NCBI RefSeq assembly: GCF_019278525.1
Contig: NZ_CP058986.1
Span: forward strand, 992,001-1,056,000
Source of the DNA: Polaribacter sp. HaHaR_3_91
GTDB lineage: Bacteria; Bacteroidota; Bacteroidia; Flavobacteriales; Flavobacteriaceae
Direction of reading: 5' to 3'
Length of the DNA stretch: 64,000 nucleotides
Below are positions 6,634-14,218 of the stretch, piece after piece. Each line of letters starts with the position of its first letter. Position 1 is the stretch's first letter. The notes beneath the pieces are model-generated. The model was not told the DNA's origin. It did no database searches and worked only from the letters and a program-made list of their open reading frames with translations. The translations under genes were made by a program, and so were the position numbers.

Positions 6634-7244
6634 CTTCCTTTTTCTAAGTTCTCTAATTGTTTTTCTAAAGCTTCTTTTTTTAGTTGAGTATTGTATTGTT
6701 TACTTAGTTTATGCACATACCGTAATAATACCGTGTCTTTTTGCTGAATATCATTTAGTATTGAAGCAATGTTTTTAGATGTTTTATTATTTTTAGAATA
6801 AGCATCTAAAAAAAAATACTCGTAGAACAACTTATATTCGTCTCTTTCGGTTTTAAGTTCACTGTTTTCATTTAGATAACTTGGTATGTACTTAAACCCA
6901 GAAAAAGCTATTAAAATAAAAGTGATAATTGAAAGCAAAAGTTTAGATGTAAACGGAGAGTCTTTACCAAACAGATAATATTCTTTTTTTTGATTAATTA
7001 TGTTTGGTTCATTACTTAATGATTTTATAGATTCTTCTATTTTTATGATACTAAGAAATGCACTTGTTTGATTTATATTTAACTTATGTTGCTTCATAAG
7101 TATTTGTTTTTGTGATTCTATGAATTCTCCAAAAATTTTGTTGTCAATTTTATCTTCTCTTATAGTGTTAATATTACTTTCTAGAGTATCTAATTTGTCA
7201 CATACGTTTTGCATTAAATACAATACTTTTTTACTTTCTTCCAT
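6630..7244 (-). CDS. Mobilization-linked coiled-coil membrane protein (204 aa)
   Basis: I do not recognise a named family. Residues 1-85 are helical and charged with heptad-like patterning, a single membrane segment LLLSIITFILIAFSGF lies near 100-120, and a long charged helix follows to the end. Proteins of this shape commonly lie between mobC and the relaxase in Bacteroidetes mobilizable elements, where they may tie the relaxosome to the coupling protein; that role is inference. It starts right after mobC and overlaps the relaxase start, so translation is coupled. Confidence 0.75.
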   Translation of the reverse strand: MEESKKVLYLMQNVCDKLDTLESNINTIREDKIDNKIFGEFIESQKQILMKQHKLNINQTSAFLSIIKIEESIKSLSNEPNIINQKKEYYLFGKDSPFTSKLLLSIITFILIAFSGFKYIPSYLNENSELKTERDEYKLFYEYFFLDAYSKNNKTSKNIASILNDIQQKDTVLLRYVHKLSKQYNTQLKKEALEKQLENLEKGR

Positions 7245-7245
7245 G

Positions 7246-7584
7246 TTAGTTAAGTTTCGATTTTATATCAATAATGTGTTTTTTTAACTCTTCAATATCA
7301 CTTATTATTAAATCTTCATCTGTTAATTTTAACTTGATTCCAGAATTTAATTTACGAGAGATTTGATTTAAATTATTACCTATTTTAAAAAGTTGTAATA
7401 TGTAATTTTTGGTTTCTAATTGTTTTTGTTTTACTTCTAAAATTGGTTTCCCTAGTTTCTCAAGTACACATTGTCGGATGTAGAAAGAGGCTTTCACTTG
7501 TAATAATTCACATTGATTATTTAGTAGAATTTTATCATTAAAATCTAAATAGAATACCATTCTAGTCTTATTTTGATTATTCAT
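7246..7584 (-). CDS. mobC: Relaxosome accessory protein, MobC family
   Basis: 112 aa. The N-terminal RMVFYLDFNDKILL strand-helix with KASFYIRQCVLEKLG looks like a ribbon-helix-helix DNA-binding unit, and IGNNLNQISRKLNSG (about 68-82) is the signature of MobC-type relaxosome proteins. It would open oriT DNA for the relaxase. The gene follows the oriT-like hairpin and is the first gene of the mobilization operon. Length is normal for the family. Confidence 0.87.
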   Translation of the reverse strand: MNNQNKTRMVFYLDFNDKILLNNQCELLQVKASFYIRQCVLEKLGKPILEVKQKQLETKNYILQLFKIGNNLNQISRKLNSGIKLKLTDEDLIISDIEELKKHIIDIKSKLN

Positions 7585-7637
7585 TATTTTATATTTTTTT
7601 AGTTTGTTTTTTTTCTATGAGCATTTTTATGCGAATA

Positions 7638-7686
7638 GCAAGGTTTGGTTAATGTGCACTTTTCGTGAACATTAGCCACACCTTGC
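7638..7686. other. Candidate oriT hairpin
   Basis: Two 22-base arms (7638-7659 and 7665-7686) match at 19 of 22 positions around a TTTTC loop; the outer GCAAGGT/ACCTTGC pairs perfectly. On the minus strand it is followed by a small GCAT-AAAA-ATGC hairpin (7619-7632). It lies about 50 bases in front of mobC, the normal place of the transfer origin. The nick site is not identifiable by eye. No T run follows, so it is unlikely to be just a terminator. Confidence 0.6.
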
Positions 7687-7701
7687 AAATAACTGACCGC
7701 A

Positions 7702-8541
7702 TTAATTTCGATTCACTAAATAGTGATTTAAGTCATTGTAATTTTTATATTGGATTCTGCTGTCTATAATTTTACCATTTGCATTTTCTATTAAAAAATC
7801 GGTAGCTTTATTTCCTGCCTCATCGTTATCCATAAATAATTTTATTACAGAATATTTATTTAATAAACCCATTGTTTTCTTTACTAAAGAAGTAGAGTTA
7901 AGTATGATAAAGTTTTCTTTCGGAATTTCATTTTTTATAGAAAAATATGAGAGCAGATCAGACCAAGATTCAAATATTGAAACAACGTTAGAATTATTAT
8001 TTATGGTTGTAATTTCTTTTTTACCTAAGCAACCTTTAAAAAATTCATTTCTAATTTCTAATCCACCAACATTATTCATAAATCCAATTCCGTAGTTTTC
8101 TTTTCCATTAGAAAAAGAGTAATGAACTTGAAAACAAAATTGTTTTGCAAATTGTAAATTGATTTTCCTGCTGCTTAAATAATCCAATAAATTTTGATTC
8201 GTTAATTCGGTTACTTTTTTAATAGAGTAGGTTGGTTCTGGTTCAATGATAATTTGTTTTTTTTGCTGGTGAAAAGAAAAAGAACCTTCGGATAAAATAA
8301 CTAAGGCTTCTCTGATTGAACAATTATTGTAATTTGTTACAAAATCAATGATGGTTCCTCCAATACCAGAACTATGGTCAAAGAATATGTTCTTAGTAGT
8401 ATTAACTTTAAAAGATGGTGTTTTCTCTTCTTTAAAAGGAGAATAAAACCAAACATCTTTTGTATTGGTTTTGCCTGTTCTAAATCCTTGTTTTTTTAGG
8501 TAAGAAACTAGGTCTATTTGTTTTGCTTTTTTACAATTCAT
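7702..8541 (-). CDS. Toprim-domain primase of the mobile element
   Basis: 279 aa. The N-terminal part (25-75: SPFKEEKTPSFKVNTTKNIFFDHSSGIGG) aligns with the DnaG CHC2 finger, but the positions of its zinc ligands are replaced (S, K, D/S), so the finger is structurally degraded. The C-terminal Toprim domain has the conserved glutamate in VSIFESWSDLLSY and the LFMDNDEAGNKA acidic motif. Such proteins prime replication of the excised circle or the transferred strand. A helicase gene lies directly upstream, separated by the iteron region. Confidence 0.85.
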   Translation of the reverse strand: MNCKKAKQIDLVSYLKKQGFRTGKTNTKDVWFYSPFKEEKTPSFKVNTTKNIFFDHSSGIGGTIIDFVTNYNNCSIREALVILSEGSFSFHQQKKQIIIEPEPTYSIKKVTELTNQNLLDYLSSRKINLQFAKQFCFQVHYSFSNGKENYGIGFMNNVGGLEIRNEFFKGCLGKKEITTINNNSNVVSIFESWSDLLSYFSIKNEIPKENFIILNSTSLVKKTMGLLNKYSVIKLFMDNDEAGNKATDFLIENANGKIIDSRIQYKNYNDLNHYLVNRN

Positions 8542-8763
8542 TTTTGTTTGTATTATGCGTATGAAGAATATCTAAAAGTTGATGATTTGATGACGATACT
8601 CTTGAATCTCTTTACAGTAAAGGGAAAGTTGCGTCATCAACTTGTCATCAGGTCATCAGATTTTTTTTAAACATGTCATCATTTTTTTTATTGATGACGC
8701 TTTGATGACGGTTTTGATGACGGCTTAGTCCCTTATTATTATTGATCTAAGAGTATATATAGG
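8542..8763. repeat. TGATGAC iteron cluster between primase and helicase genes
   Basis: The gene-free 222 bp hold at least eight copies of TGATGAC or its complement. Forward TTGATGACG starts at 8587, 8691, 8702 and 8714 (the last three about one helical turn apart); reverse copies GTCATCA lie at 8633, 8644, 8652 and 8675. A further copy falls in the end of the helicase gene (8771). Clustered, helically phased short repeats next to replication genes resemble an iteron origin; an operator for the primase gene is the alternative. Confidence 0.6.
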
Positions 8764-9969
8764 CTAGTCCGTCATCAAATCATCAAAGTTTTTACCTAAA
8801 AAACTTTTTTTGATGGTGAAATACCTTCCTTTTGTGTCTACAAGTATGATTTCTCCATCACTAAGAATAACAAATTTTTGATAGTTAAAAGAGTTGTTTT
8901 TTCGCTCAATTTTCCACTCTTTTTTTAATAACGCACGAAGTTGTGTTAAATCCGTTTTAACTCTTGTTTTTGTAAGCGCATTTAATAAATCCATCAAACT
9001 AAAGTGTACTTCTTCTAACTCAAATTTCTCCATAACACTTAAAAGAAGGTGTGCTATTTCTTTTTCCGCTCTATTTCTATTATTGTTTACTAGTTTTTTA
9101 AGCGCAGGAGTATAAATTTGTTGTGCAGTAAACCACATTCTAGTTTTTCTTTCACTAGCAAATTTTCTATTTTTAATAAAATGTAGAAAGGCTGGAATTT
9201 CATCAATTAACTTATCTAGAAAATTAACATCTTCTTGTTTGATTACAGGAACTTTAATTACCCAAAATCTAATCTCATCAGAATCAATTTTAATGAATGA
9301 ATTTTCTTTGTTGCTACACATAATAAACTTACCAAAAAAGTCTACTTCAAATCGTTCTTTACCCTTAGCCTCAATCTTATTTTTATTTGATGTGGAGAGA
9401 TATTTTATTTTTTCCGTTATTTCCTCTTTTTGAAGAAAAGCTTCGTCTAAACCAAGTAGTAGTTTGTTTCCCCAATCCAAGTTGAAATTGCTGTTTAAGG
9501 AGTGACTATCCAAGTAACTCATATTCTGTCCAAATACTTCTTTTAAATATTTTAAAAATGAACTTTTACCTGTAGAACGTTCTTTACTAACCAAACATAG
9601 AACAGGGAGTATTTGTGTTGGAACCTCATATAAAAGCTTAAAATAATCTAGCCCAAGTTCAAACTGTGAACCAAAAATGTGATTAAAAAACTTAATAGTG
9701 TTTTTAACACCACCTTCTTTTGGTGTATGGTTTAACGGAGAATAGGTATTGTAAAACCCATAAAATTCTTTAGAAAAATCAAAATGATCAGGGAAACATA
9801 TTTTACCATGATATTTAGGAATATCATCTAAATACTTCCTGCCATGGTCTTGTATGATTGTAGAAACATCCCATTTTATTAAAGCTTCATTGAACTGATT
9901 GTTTATTGTTGGTACTTGAACGATTTTATAATAGGATGTACCAATCCTTAAATATGGTATATCTGACAT
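8764..9969 (-). CDS. Primase-associated superfamily 3-type helicase (D5-like ATPase)
   Basis: About 401 aa from the preferred start (MSDIPYLRIG). Walker A is VSKERSTGKSSFLKYL and Walker B is KLLLGLDEAF, followed by a FIMCSNKEN sensor motif with asparagine, the order seen in D5/DUF5906-type helicases of phages and integrative elements. The C-terminal 120 residues look like a winged-helix region. The frame extends 24 codons upstream, but those encode a short hydrophobic stretch across an operator-like palindrome, so the inner ATG is chosen. It probably unwinds element DNA together with the Toprim primase. Confidence 0.83.
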   Translation of the reverse strand: MSDIPYLRIGTSYYKIVQVPTINNQFNEALIKWDVSTIIQDHGRKYLDDIPKYHGKICFPDHFDFSKEFYGFYNTYSPLNHTPKEGGVKNTIKFFNHIFGSQFELGLDYFKLLYEVPTQILPVLCLVSKERSTGKSSFLKYLKEVFGQNMSYLDSHSLNSNFNLDWGNKLLLGLDEAFLQKEEITEKIKYLSTSNKNKIEAKGKERFEVDFFGKFIMCSNKENSFIKIDSDEIRFWVIKVPVIKQEDVNFLDKLIDEIPAFLHFIKNRKFASERKTRMWFTAQQIYTPALKKLVNNNRNRAEKEIAHLLLSVMEKFELEEVHFSLMDLLNALTKTRVKTDLTQLRALLKKEWKIERKNNSFNYQKFVILSDGEIILVDTKGRYFTIKKSFLGKNFDDLMTD

Positions 9970-9984
9970 ATTTATTGAGTTTAT

Positions 9985-10005
9985 ACGTATATTTGTACTA
10001 TACGT
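9985..10005. promoter_or_regulatory. Operator-like palindrome upstream of the helicase gene
   Basis: Perfect inverted repeat ACGTATA-N7-TATACGT, 16 bases before the helicase ATG. A TAnnTTTG box (TATATTTG, 9988-9995) lies inside it on the plus strand, but with no partner -33 box. A likely ligand would be the element's own HTH protein encoded just upstream. Confidence 0.45.
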
Positions 10006-10037
10006 TATTAATAATGTAATAGAAAAAACATAAAAAA

Positions 10038-10067
10038 GCAATGAGTTTGTACCTCGTTGCTTTTTTT
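10038..10067. terminator. Bidirectional intrinsic terminator after the HTH gene
   Basis: Hairpin GCAATGAG ... CTCGTTGC with one wobble, flanked by a T run on the plus strand and an A run on the other side (T run on the minus strand). It separates the HTH gene from the helicase operon, so the helicase needs its own promoter. Confidence 0.7.
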
Positions 10068-10356
10068 ATTTGTTAGAAATAAGTTTGTGGTTTTTTGAAG
10101 CAAATAAGATTAGTTGTTTCCTAGAGTATATAGGATAATCACCTAACCTAAAATAGGGTATTTTGTTTAGCTTTGTCCAAGAGCAGATTGTTTGTATAGA
10201 TTTTCCAAACATTGTTGCGACATCTTTTTGACGCATTTGGTCGTCTTGAGGTGGGAAATACAAAGGAGATAAAATTTCTTTTTCTGTTTTAGCTGTATTC
10301 TCTACTACTGTTGTTTCTTTTAATTCTTTCGAATCGTCTTTAATAAATTTAGGCAT
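10066..10356 (-). CDS. Helix-turn-helix protein, excisionase/MerR-like
   Basis: 96 aa from ATG MPKFIKDDSK; the frame could also open nine codons earlier at a TTG. The C-terminal half (about 45-90) has the pattern MRQKDVATMFGKSIQTICSW followed by GDYPIYSRKQLILF, a winged HTH of the excisionase/MerR type (HTH_17-like). The N-terminal half is low-complexity and charged. Such proteins direct recombinase toward excision and regulate replication or mobilization genes. It is separated from the recombinase by the unknown 421-aa gene. Confidence 0.8.
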   Translation of the reverse strand: MPKFIKDDSKELKETTVVENTAKTEKEILSPLYFPPQDDQMRQKDVATMFGKSIQTICSWTKLNKIPYFRLGDYPIYSRKQLILFASKNHKLISNK

Positions 10357-10436
10357 ATTTTTATGTTTTTTAATTTGCTGCAATTTATTTTAATAAAACA
10401 GAATATGCTTTGACCAAGTATAACCAGTGTTGATTG

Positions 10437-11702
10437 TCAGTGCGTTATGTTTAGTTCTTTTTCTATGAAATCATTAATTTCTTTTTGAAATCCAATAACA
10501 GGATTTTTTTCGGTATTGAAAAAATACCTCTTAATTGTTCCTTCTTTTAGATTTTCTAAACCACCTAGGTAGTGGTTTAGGAGTTTCGGGAACTTATTTA
10601 CCCACCCATTAATTCTATCTGCTTCTTTCTCTACATATAGAAAAGTAAAAAATAGCTTCTTAAATTCTGAATCATTTGCAAACATTTTTTTAAGAATTTC
10701 TCTGGTTCTTATTAAAATATCGTCGGGATATTTAGAATAAGGTTGTGTAATGTTTTCAATAAATACTTTACCTAAATCAAATTTTAATTTTTGATTATAA
10801 TTTTTAGAGTAAAAATATTCAAACAAAGCTGATAGGATTTTTGTAAAATCTACCATATTATCAAAATCAGTATTTGGGTTTATTAATTTGGTAGTATCGT
10901 AGTTTATTAGAGGGATATTTATATTGAAAAAATCATCTTTATCTATTATAGCAGATATATCAGGTTTGGTTATAGAATTACTTTTTTTTCCTAATTTAAA
11001 ATCATGCTTCTCAGGTATGTTCTCTATATAAGGAATATAATCAAGATCTAATCTGTTAAAAAACCGATCTACAGTAACAAAGTACTCATATTGAAAATCT
11101 GAATTATTCTTATAATCTAGGTCTTTTCGAATAATATTTTTAAACTTATTGATAGCTTCTTTTTTAGGAGAAATAAGAAATACATAAATTGCTTTAGAAA
11201 TAGGTAAGTATGATTGATGGTTTATTTCTTGTTTTAAAAGTGGGATATTCTGTTTTAAAGAAATAATTATTTCATCCAAAATTAAATTAATAGCAGGGAC
11301 TATTATTTCTGAATTTATTTTTTTGTAATAAGAATGTTGATTTAATAAGAATGCAACTAAATCACCTGTACTTAAACTATCTTTAGAATCATTATGAAGT
11401 TTTAAAAAGTCATCTTCTATTCTTGTTTTAAAACCGTATCTATAATTTTTCAGAGTATCATTATAAATAGATAAATTTTCAGAGGCTTTAATTAGCTCCT
11501 TATATTTAGTTTTATCACTGTATTTAATGGTTGTTATAATTTCATCAAACTCTTCATATTTGATAACTTTCAATATTGTAATTAATGTATTTTTATAATC
11601 AATATTGTCTTCTTTTAAGATAAAGTCAACAGTTTGTATAATGTAGTTGTTTAGTACAATACATTTAGGTTGTTCATTTACTTTTTGATTATTTGTTTTC
11701 AT
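10437..11702 (-). CDS. Unknown element protein following the recombinase gene (about 421 aa)
   Basis: I do not recognise this family. The protein is long, helical, rich in K, N, I and F, with no signal peptide, membrane segment or nucleotide motif that I can see. The C-terminus (KFPKLLNHYLGGLENLKEGTIKR split by charged helices) is the most regular part. Two starts are possible: one at 11726 that overlaps the recombinase end by 19 bases, and MKTNNQKVNE at 11702, six bases after the recombinase stop and preceded by AAGAAAG; the latter is preferred. Being co-transcribed with the recombinase suggests a role in integration control or element maintenance (inference). Confidence 0.75.
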   Translation of the reverse strand: MKTNNQKVNEQPKCIVLNNYIIQTVDFILKEDNIDYKNTLITILKVIKYEEFDEIITTIKYSDKTKYKELIKASENLSIYNDTLKNYRYGFKTRIEDDFLKLHNDSKDSLSTGDLVAFLLNQHSYYKKINSEIIVPAINLILDEIIISLKQNIPLLKQEINHQSYLPISKAIYVFLISPKKEAINKFKNIIRKDLDYKNNSDFQYEYFVTVDRFFNRLDLDYIPYIENIPEKHDFKLGKKSNSITKPDISAIIDKDDFFNINIPLINYDTTKLINPNTDFDNMVDFTKILSALFEYFYSKNYNQKLKFDLGKVFIENITQPYSKYPDDILIRTREILKKMFANDSEFKKLFFTFLYVEKEADRINGWVNKFPKLLNHYLGGLENLKEGTIKRYFFNTEKNPVIGFQKEINDFIEKELNITH

Positions 11703-11707
11703 CTTTC

Positions 11708-12937
11708 TTAAAAAACTGAATTCCATCTTTCTAATTCTTTTTGTTTGTGAATTTCAGAAATATTTATATACTTTCTAAAACTTTTTTCATCTTTATGATT
11801 TGATATGCTTCTTACCACTCTTTCTGGGATTCGTAAAATTAAACTATTGGTTATAAATGTTTTACGTCCAGCGTGTGAGGTGATTAAATCGCACTTTCTA
11901 AAGCTTTGTGAAATTTCTCTTGCTCCTATATATCGAGTTAAAATCATTTCTTGTGTTAATTCAATTTCTTCACAGCATTCTTGTATTTTTTCATTTAGTT
12001 TTTGAGAAGTAATTCTAGGAATGGGGAAATACATAGTATCTTTATATTTATCAATAAGCTCCTTAGCTTGTTTAATTAAATAAACGTGATGGTCTACAGT
12101 TTTAGTTTTTTGAACAGTAAAGTTTAAATACTCGCCTTCAACATTTGCATTTTTAAGCCTGTATATATCTATATGCCTTTGACCTGTAAATGCTAGGAAG
12201 CAGAACATATCTCGTGCCCTATCCATTGAAGCATTTTTAAACTTATGTTTGTAAAGTTTTGTCAGCTCGTCCATTGTAAGGTAAATTACTTCTATATCAT
12301 CCTCTTTGCATTTTATTTTTTTGAATTCTAAAGAATTATGATAACCTCTTTCATAACACCAATTTAAAAAAGCCTTTAAAGTCTTAATTATTTTTGCGTA
12401 ATAATTATTTAGTGTTTTTCTCGTGTTAAAACAATAATCCATAAAAGATTCTTCGAACCGAAAATCTATATTATCTAACCTTAAATTAAATGAAGACTCT
12501 TCTTTAAAAGCGGTAACAAAGTTTCTTACAGATTTAATTTTTGTAATAGTTGAGTTTGTTTTGGTAAGTTTTGATATTTCAATATATTCTTTAAACGCAT
12601 CAAAAAAATCAATTGTAACTTTTACTTCTGATTTTTCAAACTTTTCTAAGAATGTGTTTTTTGAAAATGGAATTTCGTTATACTCAAAAAACTTAAAAAT
12701 TTTGTCTACTTTTTCTTTTATAGAGCCAATTGATTTATTGTAGCTCTCAATCTTAGTATAGAATTCTTGCTCTTTTACGTTTTTAATATAGTAATTGTTA
12801 TTATCCCAATCATTAACTCTTGTTTTTGCACCAATACTTTTTCTAATTCTTATTGTTTTATCAGATACAATTAATCTAATAGGAACAAAACCGTTTTTAT
12901 CTATTTTATCTTTTCTTAATTCAAAGTAATAATTCAT
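11708..12937 (-). CDS. Tyrosine recombinase (integrase) of the element
   Basis: 409 aa from MNYYFELRKDK. An arm-binding N-terminal region (1-100) and a SAM-like core-binding domain (110-210) precede the catalytic domain with R254 (FTGQRHIDIY), H355 and R358 (SHAGRKTF), H381 (SNHKDEKSF) and nucleophile Y390 (RKYINISE). All five conserved residues are present. It would integrate and excise the element. The frame continues 23 codons upstream, but that extension overlaps repeated ATTCAACTACATT sites, so the inner ATG is taken. Confidence 0.93.
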   Translation of the reverse strand: MNYYFELRKDKIDKNGFVPIRLIVSDKTIRIRKSIGAKTRVNDWDNNNYYIKNVKEQEFYTKIESYNKSIGSIKEKVDKIFKFFEYNEIPFSKNTFLEKFEKSEVKVTIDFFDAFKEYIEISKLTKTNSTITKIKSVRNFVTAFKEESSFNLRLDNIDFRFEESFMDYCFNTRKTLNNYYAKIIKTLKAFLNWCYERGYHNSLEFKKIKCKEDDIEVIYLTMDELTKLYKHKFKNASMDRARDMFCFLAFTGQRHIDIYRLKNANVEGEYLNFTVQKTKTVDHHVYLIKQAKELIDKYKDTMYFPIPRITSQKLNEKIQECCEEIELTQEMILTRYIGAREISQSFRKCDLITSHAGRKTFITNSLILRIPERVVRSISNHKDEKSFRKYINISEIHKQKELERWNSVF

Positions 12938-12970
12938 TTTTTTATATTTTTTTACCCCTTTTAATTGGGG

Positions 12971-13037
12971 GGTTGAATAGGGGGGGTAAAATGAATTAAA
13001 ACACATTCAACTACATTAAAAACTATTCAACTACATT
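12971..13037. repeat. Repeated ATTCAAC sites, putative recombinase arm-type sites
   Basis: ATTCAACTACATT occurs at 13005-13017 and again at 13025-13037, exactly 20 bp (two helical turns) apart. An inverted GTTGAATAG lies at 12972-12980. Position between the recombinase gene and the element end fits arm-type binding sites or an autoregulatory operator. Confidence 0.55.
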
Positions 13038-13090
13038 CGTAACAAACTGATTAACAGTAGTAAATGTATGTTAAAAAATATTAAAAAACT

Positions 13091-13154
13091 AACTTTGTCC
13101 AAGTGGGACCACCATTAATAGCAAGCCTTTACAGAAATGTAGAGGCTTTTTTTT
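13091..13154. other. Candidate right attachment region with intrinsic terminator
   Basis: TTTGTCCAAGTGGGACCACC (13093-13112) has a base composition unlike its AT-rich surroundings and lies where the element end is expected. It is followed by a hairpin terminator (AAGCCT..ACA-GAAA-TGT..AGGCTT, 13123-13148, then eight T residues). Integration beside a terminator or tRNA 3' end is usual for this recombinase type. No second copy lies within the window, so the core site is not proved. Confidence 0.45.
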
Positions 13155-14038
13155 GTTTAATTTTTCATGTCGTTTGCACATTGATTATAATATTCCTTTG
13201 TACGACAAATGTAAAACTAATGTAAGTTATCAAATTGTTCTCTGAAGAATCTATAAAGAATATTTAGTATATAGAAATAAATGATATAACCCAGTAGAGG
13301 ACGTTTTATGGAGAAGGAATAAAAAATTCTTTCTTATTCTAAAGCATATTAAAGTGTCATGCTGAAGACAGTATAGGTCTATCACTGTTTCTGATTTATT
13401 TCAAATATCTAAGAAATATAGAAAAGAGAAACTTATTAGTTTAGATTGATAACACTATTCCATTTCTTTTTTTTTTAATTGATAAACGTTGCAACTTTCG
13501 AACTTAAAAATAAAATCCGAGTACAATTTACGTAAGAGTGTAGAGTGCGCAGACTAATTGCTATTTAGTGTTTCTGTAAACAAACACGAATTTAGTTATT
13601 TATTTGATAGTAAAATTAAGAATACAATAAATGCTGTTAGAAGTGCTAGACAATGGTAGGTATTCAGGTCTACTAATTAGTGTCATGATTAATGTGGTGT
13701 GTTTAAGATGAAATTTGGGGTATAATTGTGTTACTTGATTCTTTGATAAGGTTGAGGATAGAGGAATCAAATTATATTTAAAACTTAAGAGAAAAATTGT
13801 GATTAATTAAGAAAAGTATATATATTTGCACCATAAAACAATTAGATACTATTCTGATACTCAAAATAGTTTATTGTTTTTATAAGAGTTGAAAAAAAGT
13901 GTTTTTTTTTTTTTTGATGTAATATCAAGTGAGATTGCTTTTTTCTTCTTATTAATAAAGAAATATACATTTGTTCTAACAAGTGGTATAGTTTGTATAA
14001 AGTTTAATTAATATTAATTTTAATCTGGGGGGATAAAA
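13155..14038. other. Gene-poor junction, 884 bp
   Basis: I find no convincing coding region, RNA gene or repeat. Stop codons are frequent in all frames. The only clear signals are at the right end: a promoter-like TTG (13797-13799) with TATATTTG (13821-13828) 21 bases on, giving a leader of about 200 bases for the PID-CTERM gene, and a lone TACATTTG at 13966. A 14-base T run lies near 13902. The stretch may be decayed DNA from older insertions at the same site. Confidence 0.6.
13797..13828 (+). promoter_or_regulatory. Promoter-like sequence upstream of the PID-CTERM gene
   Basis: TTG and TATATTTG separated by 21 bases agree with the flavobacterial pattern. The predicted start near 13834 leaves an unusually long leader of about 205 bases with T-rich stretches. 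Confidence 0.5.
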
Positions 14039-14218
14039 ATGATAAAAAAAAAACATTTCGCATTTATAATAATGCTAGCATTTACTTATGTAATTAGTGC
14101 ACAAAACGTGCCGCCACCTGCAGGACCACCACCACCACCTGGTTTAGCGATAGATGGAGGTCTAATTTTCTTAATAGTTTCAGGAATTATTTACGGAGTT
14201 AAGAAGGTTAAGGATTAG
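14039..14218 (+). CDS. PID-CTERM-type sorted small surface peptide (59 aa)
   Basis: A very short secreted protein: signal peptide (about 1-23, ending VISAQ), a proline-rich spacer (NVPPPAGPPPPPG), then LAIDGGLIFLIVSGIIYGVKKVKD. That ending (a short I/P-D-G-G motif, a hydrophobic helix and a basic tail) matches the PID-CTERM sorting signal seen in small Flavobacteriia proteins, analogous to PEP-CTERM. Almost nothing remains between signal peptide and sorting signal, so the mature product would be tiny. A GGGGGG stretch precedes the ATG by about 5 bases. Its last 11 bases overlap the end of ribE, which is convergent. Confidence 0.78.
   Translation: MIKKKHFAFIIMLAFTYVISAQNVPPPAGPPPPPGLAIDGGLIFLIVSGIIYGVKKVKD

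Larger units (their letters stand above)
1..13120. mobile_element. Integrative mobilizable element carrying a type I restriction-modification locus (left end outside window)
   Basis: Seen: one uninterrupted block of minus-strand protein genes running from a tyrosine recombinase through replication genes and mobilization genes into restriction-modification cargo. Known: this gene order (recombinase, HTH/excisionase, helicase, Toprim primase, MobC, relaxase) typifies Bacteroidetes integrative mobilizable elements, which borrow a conjugation machine from another element. No transfer (tra) genes are visible, so it would be mobilizable rather than self-transmissible. The right end is placed near the recombinase 5' side; the exact base is inferred. 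No copy of the right-junction sequence was found inside the window, so the left end, and possibly more cargo, lies to the left. Confidence 0.75.

Noticed and set aside
6255..6778. Plus-strand frames opposite the relaxase and membrane-protein genes
   Set aside because: They lie fully inside minus-strand genes with clear motifs and lack start signals.
12938..13006. Upstream start of the recombinase
   Set aside because: The 23 extra codons contain GGGG/CCCC runs and overlap the repeated ATTCAACTACATT sites; family members begin at MNYYF-like sequences.
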